From Lepidurus packardi (lineage: Eukaryota; Arthropoda; Branchiopoda; Notostraca; Triopsidae): 64,000 bases of DNA. The stretch spans positions 5,456,001 to 5,520,000 of the forward strand of contig JAKZAN010000005.1 in the NCBI GenBank assembly GCA_023053545.1, read 5' to 3'. Position numbers and translations under genes: made by a program. Below are positions 11,972-22,300 of the stretch, one piece after another. Every line of letters starts with the position of its first letter. Positions within the stretch are counted from its first letter, which is position 1. The notes below the pieces were generated by a model. That model was not told where the DNA came from, searched no databases, and saw only the letters and a list, made by a program, of their open reading frames with translations.

Positions 11972-13764
11972 TTACGGCAGGATGCAGGATCTAATTTCCG
12001 TAATTTCGCCCTTTATAGTAAGATGGTCTTCATTATTATATAAACTACGGTACAGAGTATGTAGCTTGTAGTCAATTTTATTTAAATCTTCCTGAAAGAG
12101 AAATTTTAGATTTTTTTTTAAGATATACGTTAAGTACCCTTTGTCTTGAATGGATTTGATCATGCCAATTGGCTAGGCACTGTCGCAAGAGTCTCAAGAC
12201 AGTGAAAAAGAGACTGCTATCAGTAGAGGGGCCAAAGTTGCATTTTTCGAAGGCTTCTCGTATATCTGCCACCTTGCTTAAAAAATAAACTATTTTAAAC
12301 AGTAGCTTGTGAGGTACGTATTTCTTACGGTGACATTTCCTGTACATAAAACGGTTTGGGTATTCAGCAGATCTTGCAGACAACAAAAGGCATCAGTACG
12401 GCGTACCGTTAAACCTCGGAAAGAGACCGGATATAAATTGCTGACCCATGACTGCAATCCGATTGGTAGTCTAGAGCGAGGACTGGCCAAGGCCAGCGAT
12501 TCCACCTGTTGTAATAAGATACTCAAATGAGAACAGAATGACTTGCAATCTTACGAGTTCTCGGTTCTTCTGTTCCCAGTCGTCTTCACTAAATGTTTCT
12601 AGCAAGGCAGCTAAGCAGTTGGTGACTCTCTCCTTCAAATTGCTTCGTAGCCCAATCCGATTATCACAGCCAATTAGAAGTAAAACATGCCAAAGACAAA
12701 TACGATCATCTTGGGTCAAAGTGGACCCTTCAAATGAAAAAAATTGGGCTAAAACTTCCAAAACCTAAAGTTTGTAAATGAACAAATATTTTATGCGCTA
12801 AGCACTTCAGAAGATCTCACCAACTGAATATTGTGAACTGGAAAAGGCTTCTCTTTAGAATATATGTCACCAGTTTGAATGGGGGATTTATTATCCTTCT
12901 GGATGGATTCAATATTTTCGGGAAGGAAAACGTGGTAATCTAAATCCACTGAACGTAAATCGTTTAAAGATGCTCCTAAGGGGAAAAATATGTTAACTAA
13001 CTAATAACCAACACTTACATTTCAATACCAAAGTTCACTAATATCGCAAATATATCTTCACAAGTAATATGAAAGCTGGCATAGGAGCGGCACAGTCTGG
13101 CTATTAGAAGGTCGAAAATCTCCTGCCGGTTTCGGGCAGATTCGCAAACACTTAAGCGGTAGAACAGATAGCGGCTATGCGACTTTTGCAAAGAAAGTCT
13201 GGTGATGACGTGCTTAAGGAAAGAGTTAATTGTCATTAAGGGGAGTCTACACTGTCTTACCATTCCTTGTCCAATGATTTCCATGGCTGCAGGTAGATTT
13301 GGGTCAAACCAATGCAATGACAAGTTGTCTTCGGTAAAGAGACAGCCTTGTCTTCGTCTACTAAAAACCATAAATTTGACAGGAGTGACAGTTAGTTCAG
13401 ATTGGGAACTGCAATGCTGTGGCGTAGAAGCTAACTGAGTGTCGGCATCGGCGCATAGACTGGGCAATGGGATAATGTTTGCCATTGCTTGGTGTTCATG
13501 CTCTGCTTCCCCATTTTGCCAAAGTGCATGACCAGCTACTATATCCAATAGGTTATGACGTCTTAAACGCTGCCGAGGGCTTGGCTAAAAAAGTTGTTTA
13601 TTAGTTTCGGCACAGAGTTGTGTACCTACATTTATTTAGTTCATTCTTGTACTTACTGCGGCGGCTGTTGAACCAAGTAACTGCGACCTTCTCAGCACAG
13701 AAAATTGGGACCCTTGGCTGTCTTCATTATCCAACAGGCCATTAGCAATGCCATTACTACTCAT
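11972..13764 (-). CDS. SLF2/FAM178-like (CANIN domain) protein, tentative
   Basis: Eight exons join in phase: 13657-13764, 13261-13584, 13029-13212, 12821-12975, 12555-12764, 12329-12505, 12138-12272 and 11972-12091, giving about 470 aa. The first 40 residues are disordered; the rest is helical. Features that recall the C-terminal domain of vertebrate SLF2/FAM178A (which recruits the SMC5/6 complex) are FHITCEDIFAILVNFGASL followed by LPENI, a leucine-rich block ending FSEDDWEQ, and SWVSNLYPVSFRGLTVRR. This match rests on order and spacing recalled from memory, not on a search. Two points are uncertain. The donor at 13028 (GTATTG) was chosen because the stronger donor nearby gives a stop. The last exon may end with a stop at 11972 or splice at 11975 to a short exon ending at 11902 that adds NESDFE. 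The gene is head-to-head with the RBM gene. Confidence 0.5.
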
Positions 13765-14395
13765 ACTTGACTACGATTCGTTAAACATATAATTATAATT
13801 TTTCCTATAAAAGAATAAAAATGCAAAATGTTACTAAAAAATTACTTATTGATTTTATAAGTATAAAAGGTAATATAAGATAAGGCTTTATTACTGTAAA
13901 AGTACTTCTCTTTTGTTGAATGTTGACGAAGAACAACTTACTTTTCAATATCCGGTCCTCAACAACAACAACTTTTGTTGAATTTGAAGTTGAATTTGAC
14001 TTTGAATTTGTAAACGAAAATAATTCAGGGTTCAAGATTGTTTCAATCCGCCCCGGCGACCCGCACAGTCAAAGGTCGATTTTTTCAGTAAAATGCGAAC
14101 GGGACTATAGGAAACCATGGCGGTACAGATTCACAGTTAAAGTTGACGTAGCCCTGGTAACTTATTATTTAAGAGAACTTGTTTTTAATCTATATAAATG
14201 CACAAAATTTAAACAAGCAAATAAATGCTCCCGGTTTTGATCGTATTTGCCGGTCGCTAAGCTTCAGACAAAACCTACCCAGTTTTGGACCGCGGATTTC
14301 TACAGTACCAGGGTTTATGGTTCGTTGTTGCATCTTTAGTAGTTACCACCCACCCATCATCGCTCTGATTTGTTTTGGTTGCTTGGCCTGTGTAA
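13765..14395. promoter_or_regulatory. Shared upstream region of two divergent genes
   Basis: Only about 630 bp separate the SLF2-like start from the first recognised RBM exon, so the promoters probably overlap. The stretch contains an imperfect repeat of AATTTGAAGTT-like units at about 13980-14010, which follows CAACAACAACAACTTTTGTTG-like sequence, and a GC-richer patch (cgccccggcgacccgcac) near 14050. No TATA box is evident on either side. Confidence 0.4.
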
Positions 14396-14411
14396 ATGAA
14401 TCCTAATATAG
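14396..14411 (+). other. End of a 5' non-coding exon with a short upstream open frame
   Basis: A 5' UTR exon of the RBM gene ends at 14411 (donor GTGAGT) and a 49-bp intron leads to the next exon at 14461. The exon holds an ATG at 14396. In the spliced message this gives a six-codon frame (MNPNIV then TAA) that closes about 18 nt before the main ATG at 14482. If the intron is kept, the frame instead runs on and overlaps the main start in another frame. The transcription start was not located. Confidence 0.5.
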
Positions 14412-14481
14412 GTGAGTTCATTCATGTAAATTGTGCTAAAACTAACGTATATCTTTTTAGTTTAAGCTCTCGAGAGCAGCC

Positions 14482-17400
14482 ATGTATCACAACAGTACTA
14501 CGGGGTTCCAACCCCAGCACCAGCAGCAAACAAACCGACATGTTCACCCACCACCAGGACCTCCTCCACAGCAATTTGGCCATTTTCCCGAGCCTGTAAA
14601 CTTTCAAAACGAACAACAAGCGAGAGAGTGGTATGTTAGTTTATAAGGTAGTTTTGAAGCTTTATATCCTTACCTAACCAGGGCAAGGAGCCAAATGGAC
14701 CAAGAGAGATCAGTCCATAACGCATTCTACGACCCGTACTATGGCGACCAAGGTTCTGAAGAGTTTTTCCAGCACGATGATCGCGGAAGCGACAGAGTTC
14801 GGCCCAGCCATGGTAATCGAGGACATGGTAGATCCTACAGTCCCGAGAGAAGCAAAGACCGGAAACACCGCGACCGATCTCGTAGCAGAGAAAAAAGACG
14901 AAGTAGAAGTCGAGATCGTCGTCGACGTCGTCGTCACAGCTCTTCATCGTCTTCGTCTAACTCTAATCGCAGTCGAAGTCGTGAACGTCGTAGTCGAAAA
15001 CAACGCGACAAGAGTTACGATAAGTACGACAAGTAAATATCCCTTTTTCTCCCCAATGAGGTTGCAAAATTCACCCTGTCTTCTACAGTTACGAAGATTA
15101 TAGCAATGAAAACTTGAAGAATGAATCCTGGAAGTCCATTCCTCCGAATAGCACGATCATGGTCAGCGGTTTACCCCTTCATGCTACGGAAAATGACGTA
15201 CGTTGGACGTTAAGCCTTAGGCAATATACATGATTAATAATTAATTAAACGTCATTTTTGATCACAGATTCGGAGCGACATTCTGATGACTGGCCTAGTA
15301 CCCAAGGACATTCGACTAATTCGACGTAAAGACACAGGTAAATACACTCGTTCCTTTCTTCTTGGGTTTCAGTTTGAGATTGGAATGAAAGAAAGCAAAT
15401 GAAAAAGTGGGTCTGCCAATGCCCCTTATAGGTGCTGGTTAACTTATCAGAAGACGTTATTTACTGACATTGTGACCTTTTGCCCGGTCCCGTTCCTTCC
15501 TCTGCCATTTATAGGTACATCACGGGGCTTTGCGTTCGTGGAATTCAATACGCTGTCTGAAGCCGTACGCTGGATGGACGCCAAACAGGTAGTCACTACG
15601 CGCGTGGTGAAAGCTGACCACTGTCTTACGTGTTTTTTCATGGACTGTACCCCAAACTGCACCATGGAAAGCAAAGCGTATTTTCTTCTCATGTTACTAT
15701 TTACCTTGGTCTTTTTTCTTCCTATATTATTTTTAAATAGCCAGCAATATCCATTTTTACTTTTTTTGGCATAAAAGCAAAAAAAAAAAAATATCGTAAG
15801 GGCCTTACGCAAGAAGGTCACTTTTGGAAGTCAGTATTTAATCCACTGTTTCTTCTTTCTTTTCTGTGTTTTTTTCAGGGCGTCCTGCTGCTTCAAGATC
15901 ATTATAAGGCCACTTTGCAGTATAGCATTCCTAAAGACAGTTTTTTCGACCGTGGTTTAGCTCGCGGAGCCCAAGATTGGTTCTGTGGACGGGTAACTGT
16001 TTTATAAAAGCTATTGTACTGTGGTCAGCATCTATTGATGTAGTGCGGAGAGCATAATTTCAAGCGACGGGAAGTCTGCTTTAAATGCCAAGTGCCTCGG
16101 GCGGAAGCTGAAGTGACGGGCGATGAACAGAAGGAAATTTCCCCTCATCCAACACATAGTAATATTCAAAGATGCCTTCCTTTGGTGTATAATTTTCTTT
16201 TTCTTTTTGTCTTTGTGTGAAGCTATCCTGCTCAGGTCCTTGGATGTGCTCACGACCGAGGAAAGCGTGCTTTCAGCGCTAGAAACAAAGCCGAATGTCG
16301 CTGCTTTGCCTATCAGAAGCGTACGAATCGGCAGAGATACTCTCACATCCCTCTCTAGGGGAGTTTGCTACTTAGAAATGCACACTGTGGTGGATGCGGT
16401 GAGAGTGTACGACGAGCTTACTGGTGAACCATTCTATATTGACGAAAAGCCTGGTAAATAGCAATATTTTCTTTTACTATGCTAAATCTAAACAAAAAAT
16501 GATGTCATGTCACTAAAGTACTCATCTTTACCAGCGGACGTATCTTATTGTCGTGTGTCTGGATCTGCTCATAACGCCAATACTTCAGCTTCGGGCGTGG
16601 CTAACGTAGCTCACACAGCTGTAGCTGCAGCGCAGTGGTCTGTGTCTGGCAACAGCACCCAAAGTGTAACTTTTACGAACTTGTCCAAGTCGTAAAGATA
16701 TTTAATTGACGCTATTCTCTTTATTAGGCTAGCAATCCCCCAGAATTGCCCACTGGGACCATTTCAACCGCCGAAGACGTCGCTCGTATGGCTGAATACT
16801 CTGCTTCCCTTTACGCTACCAACCCCACGGAACAGGCAGCTTATTTGCAGTATTACCAGCAATACTACGCTGCTCAATTACCAGCCCCTGTTAATGAGCC
16901 TAAAACTTCCGCCAAGGAGAAGCTAGCTAAGAAACCCAGATTGGGATCAAATGGTAGTCATTTTTAATTTCCTAATTTGTTCTTACTATTTTTTTCTCAT
17001 TTTTTCTTATTTTTTTTCTTATTTCCTTTTTGACAACTTTCCTATTTTTCTTATTGTGGTTCGAATGAATTTTTAAGAAATATTTTTAACCCCGCTTTAG
17101 GCATGCCAGATATAAGCGGATTCAAGTATGATGAAGCTTCGGGTTATTACTTCGATCAGCATACCGGCCTTTATTACGATGCGCAGAGCACGTACTTTTA
17201 CAATGGACACACGCAACAATTCCTATATTGGGACCCCGCTTTGCAATCGTTTTCGCCTGCCCCTACTCAGACCACAAACGATCCGCCTATGCCAGCTGCT
17301 GCAGCTGTGGTAGAACTGAAAGAAGACGGCAAGAAAGGCAAAGAAAGTAAAAACAAGGACGAAAAAGTCAATGTGGCTAAGAAGATCCAAAAGGTTGCTT

Positions 17401-18486
17401 CTTTTCAAGTCTCGTGAATTGGATTAACACTTTTTTTAGGATATGGAGAAATGGGCCAAGACTCTTAACCAGAGGAAAGAGGTAGCCAGACAGCCAACAA
17501 TGGCCCATTCTTCCGCGTCAGCATCAGCAGACGCCGGATATAACGTTCTGGAGAAGAAAGACAGTAAAAATTCCTTGTCTGAGGTGCTGCAAGTGTTTCA
17601 GCAAAAGACCATTGAAGAGAAACTAGGCGTAAATTCTCTTTCTTCTGGTTTCTAAGCATAAGGTGACTAACTTGGAATGGTTTTAAGGTCAAATCCAAGC
17701 CTGGCTTGGTTGCAGCGTATGGTGGGGACAGCGAGAGTGATGACGACGAAGAAAAACGCCGTGGTGGACATAAAATCCCACCTTCAATTCCCGCTGACAG
17801 TAATTCTGGTGCTGTGGGAGATCTTTTGACAGATTGGAGCAGATTAGCTTGCCTCTTGTGTAAGCGTCAGTTTGGCAGCAAAGAAGCCTTGATAAAGTAC
17901 TCCTTTACTTCTGGCTAGAGCCCAAATAACTGACTAATGGTTCGTTTCTTAGACATCAACAATTGTCTGACCTCCATAAGCAGAACTTGGAGCAGTGGAA
18001 AAAGAGTCAAAGCCAAACAGATGGAGCTGCGTACCGGGATCGTGCCAAGGAGCGGAGAGCCAAACATGGGGAACCTGATGATTTGCCTAGGCCTCCCAAG
18101 GTAACTCTTTTTAAAATCCTGGAATTATTTTAGTATGTTTTGGGTAATCATAGGAAAGCTACGCCAAAAACAGGGAAGAACGAGTGAATTGTGAAGAGCC
18201 TGTTAAAGCCGGTATTACTGACAGCAACGTGGGGAATAAATTGCTGCAGAAAATGGGTTGGCAGCAAGGAATGGGTCTGGGAAAGAGTAATCAAGGACGA
18301 ACAGATATCATCGAGGTAAATTCTCATAATACTTGAATTAACATAGCTTTATTTTCTTTCTTTAAGGCTGAAGGAAGGAATACGACGGCAGGATTAGGGA
18401 CTAGCACCTACGGGCCAGTAGCTGGGGATAGTTATCGTGACTCGGTGAAGAAGATGACCGTTTTGCGCTATAAAGAGCTTGATTGA
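14482..18486 (+). CDS. RBM5/RBM10-type RNA-binding splicing regulator
   Basis: Sixteen exons join in phase: 14482-14630, 14682-15032, 15089-15197, 15268-15337, 15515-15588, 15879-15992, 16044-16158, 16223-16453, 16535-16665, 16728-16953, 17101-17393, 17440-17628, 17688-17896, 17953-18100, 18154-18315 and 18367-18486, about 896 aa. Domain order is diagnostic: an RS-rich stretch (about 90-165), RRM1 with RNP1 SRGFAFVEF (about 183-270), a RanBP2-type zinc finger [20 protein letters not shown] (about 286-312), RRM2 (about 325-404), an OCRE domain of Tyr-rich repeats ([20 protein letters not shown], about 528-570), a C2H2 finger [20 protein letters not shown] (about 736) and a G-patch [18 protein letters not shown] (about 825). 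These nuclear proteins control exon choice, including their own. The exon junction near 16665/16728 has an in-phase alternative (16691 to 16733). Convergent with CAPS. Confidence 0.95.
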
Positions 18487-18607
18487 GATTTTTGTTATTG
18501 GGAAATACACTGACTGCAGTGGTAAACTTGAGCTTGGACCTACTTTTTTATTTTATTTCGAATCTGGTAGTCCCTAATAACAGCGACAAGGCTAAGAAAA
18601 GAGAGAT

Positions 18608-18613
18608 AATAAA
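18608..18613 (+). terminator. Poly(A) signal of the RBM gene
   Basis: AATAAA lies 122 bp past the stop codon. The following 500 bp up to the CAPS stop at 19114 hold no recognised feature and should be the two 3' UTRs. Confidence 0.5.
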
Positions 18614-19113
18614 ATGGGACACTGGTGACATGTTTCTTCTTTTTTTATCTTCTAATTTTTTTTTGTCTTTTTAACCCCAATTTAAAAATCATGGGTTCAA
18701 AATGGAGGACAGGTGAGAGAATTGCAAGAATAGTTAGTCATCTAGACCCGAGAATCAACCCATCTAGACAAGGAAAGGACTAAAAGCTATGTACATTGTT
18801 TATGTACAAAAAACCAAACTTATGAAAAAGAAACGCAAAATTCTTATTACGCAATGCCCATGAATCAACTGAACGAACTTTTCGGGACGTCTAAAAAAAG
18901 ACGAAGAATTTAAAAGTTTCAAATATCACTCCAGGATATATAAGGACAAGACACGCTAACACCCAAAATGAAGAAGACGGACACGTCAAAATTTTTTTGA
19001 CGTTTCCTTCTCAGTCGTTTGCCTAGAAAAAACAGAAAAATGGACTCGAGAGAAAGGCTTGTACTAGATTCTGAAGGAAGATAGAAAAAGAAAACCCTAT
19101 GGAAACATCTCAA

Positions 19114-19333
19114 TCAAAACCAAGAGCCAGGGTTGCTTAGCTTGCTCGACAAGCCGCCTGCCAAACCGCCAAGACCTTTACCGAAAACGGAGCCCACTTT
19201 TCCCACCATTTGATTCGTTACGTTGCTCAACTTCGCTACCACGGTTCCTTCTTCGGATCCAGTAGCCATTCCTAGGAGTCCTCCAGCAGCACTCGATCTA
19301 GCGCCTTCCTCTTCCAAGCCGGTCTCGGGGTAG
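19114..19333 (-). CDS. Cadps: Last coding exon of CAPS, Gly-rich tail
   Basis: Acceptor at 19334, entered in phase 2, and ending at a TGA at 19114-19116. It encodes a tail with [20 protein letters not shown], then a run of Gly, Val, Lys and Ser ([20 protein letters not shown]) and the end NPGSWF. Vertebrate CAPS instead ends in an acidic tail, so this Gly-rich C-terminus differs and might be lineage-specific. Confidence 0.8.
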
Positions 19334-22300
19334 CTAATCAAAGGAAATGCGAGAAATTAGTTGAAGTTAAGAAACTTAAAGAAAATCGAACACAGTTACT
19401 CTGTTTCATAGCTGCCGGAAGTCATGGTCAAGGCGCAAGTGGCTTCTTCCGTTTGCATTCTTTGCTGGACAGTCTGATACGTCTTGGAGTTCAACTTTTC
19501 CTCCATGACGCCTTGAAGCTCAAAATCAGAATAAAGCTTCTGCTTACGGTCAAGGGAAAGGAACGAAATAGAGAAAGAAATCCGTCCGCAGCAATTTGAA
19601 GGAATAGGGCAATTAATATATATTTATTTTTCCCTCAGATCATTTTAAATAGAATAAAACTTAAGAAACGAGCTTCCTCAAATAAGCAGATCTCTACGGA
19701 ATGACTTAGCTTCAAGACTGGAATGTGACCAAAAACGCGACTAGCAAATCAGATCATGAGACAGTTAAGAACAAAGAAGGCAAACAAAATACAACTATTA
19801 CTGTCCTGAGAAACTCTAGTTGTGCCTAGTTGTGCTGAAAGTAGAGTGTGGGTTTCTCTTCACAAAAGACCGTTCTTTATCAAACGTTCCGTTTCGGTGA
19901 TTAAACGTTCCTGAACGGTGATGGCAGCAGGGAAAACGAGTTTGATAGGCAGCACGCCTTGGAGCTCAAAATCCATACTCATTTTCTGTCCTCCCAAAAA
20001 AAGGCAACAAACCAAAAATAACACATAAAAAACCAAATACATACGTGCCATAATATAAAAAAACTCAGACAAGGCAGTTAAATTCTATAGATACAACACT
20101 CGAATATCTATGAAACGTTACGACTTACCTTTACAATATGGGAAAGGCAAGTACACTGATATGGGTGCAAGGAATGGTTGAGTCGGTCCGATAACCATGT
20201 GCATAAATTTTGAATCTGGCTAGTGTACCAAGTCTAAAGAATATTATGATCATAAAAGTTAATTTTCAACCACATGACTAGTAATCAGTGTTCCGGATCT
20301 TTTTTTCGTCGGATGCTGGATCATTATTCGATCATTCATGAGCTTCTGTCGATCCCATCTGATCAAATACTGCAAAACTTTAAAAAAAATAGTCACGGAT
20401 CCGGGAAGATCCTGATCGACCCGATCATTTTTACGAAAAATAATAATAAAAATGAACTTCGAACAAAAAAATGATAAAATAAAAATCGAACTGTGCCCAC
20501 TAGATTGCCTGATTTGATCGATAAATTTCCAAAAAAATCGATATGATCCCTGACACTTTACGGTGCAAGGCCGATCCGACCAAATGATCGGAACTTTTTG
20601 AAAGATCCACAACACTGTACTGTAGGTATGATTACCTCAAACAAATTAAGTATCCAGAGCTCGTCATTAACTCGTCCACGTATCTGGTCCATGCAATTTC
20701 TCGTAAAATTGACGTACGCCTGTCCAAGCTCTTTGCCAGACCCAGAAACATTCTAATAAAGATCAACATGAATCTTTCTAATCGATAAATTAAGATAAAC
20801 TGCAGCATACAGTGAAGGATAAGATGGAACCAATGAGACTCCCTTCGTCATAGCGGGAGAGCTTGCCTAAAACATTCTCCAAAACCGAGGCCAGCTTGGT
20901 GAGAATGCCCTGAGTCATTGCACTGGAAGTTTTTTCAATCAAGTCATCGATCTTGGTATGGTACTGGTGCTGAAAACGAAGAAACGAAACCTATAGTACG
21001 TGGAATTCCAATGAATTTTGAAAATACCAAATCAACGCCGTCTACTGCACATAACTTGAGAGACTGGATTTTGGCATCCAAGACGACATTGACCATGGCG
21101 CATAATTCCGCGGGTAGGACATAATCCGTCGAGTTAAAAGTGACTCCCTTTTTGAGCCAAGTTTGGAATGCAGCATCGGTTCTGAGTACCATCATCGTGA
21201 GCAGATTGTTCCATCAGAAAAACTGGAATATACCTCTGGATGCAGGATTCAATCATATCGGCAGCCATAAGCTTCAAGCGTTGTTCTAAATGGGATCCAA
21301 ATTCCGCATCAGGCCAATGTAAATCTCGAATAAAGGACTGTAACGCGTCTAGCTTCCAAAACAGATCTTCCGACGTAGCACATCCATTCCTAGAACAAAA
21401 AAAAAAAAAAAAAAGCTTATAAGGTAAAGGCTTCCATTTCTTCGTGATTTTTACCCTTTATTCTCCCATCGCTCTTTCTCAAAGCCTTTGTGGATCGACT
21501 GAGCAATCGAAGATTCCATCAAGTCGACATAACGGACAACCTGGGGTGCAAATGTCTCTCGCAAATGCTGATGGAACCGCCCGCTCTTCAAATTGTCTGG
21601 CAGTCAGGTTTTTAAATTAGAAACAAATTTCTAAGTTTTAAAAGACTGAAGAAATTACCATCCATTCTTAAGTAGTCATTTAAAATTTGGAACAAGGGAA
21701 ATGAATCCCACGTATCGGGCTGCTGCTCGGACAAAACCGTGTCCATATCCACTGCAAAGAACGACCAAAAGATCTCGGCATGTTCCACCAATAAATCACT
21801 GAACCAGGCAAACGCCTACACACACAAAATCAAGAAAAATGTTAACGAAACGGTTCTTAAGCCCCCTTATAAATGAATAGTCCAAAAACAACCGAAATAC
21901 TCTTTCTGAACGAGTAAGAAAACTCCAGATTTTTGGACATGCATGGCCCATGCACAGAAGAGAGAGAATCATGCACCAATGTACTCACTTGATCCTGGGA
22001 AGAAGATAATTTTTTGTGACAAGGAGGAGAGGAGCATAGAAAGCACGTGTTTTTTGTTTTTTTCGAAAGGAAGGCAGGAAAGAGAAAACGGGACAATTAT
22101 GAATAGAAATTTGGAATGTGTTGCCAGCCAAATTTGTAAGTTGTAAGAAATTGAAGAAAAAGAGTTTAAAACCCAACTCACCGATCTGAAAGCCTGAATT
22201 TTTTGGAGAAAAGGTAGCGAAAAGAAGGGGGAGGCGAAAAAAAAGAAGAAGTGAACAATGACATACAACAATGACACTGAACAATGAACAGCCCTTATTC

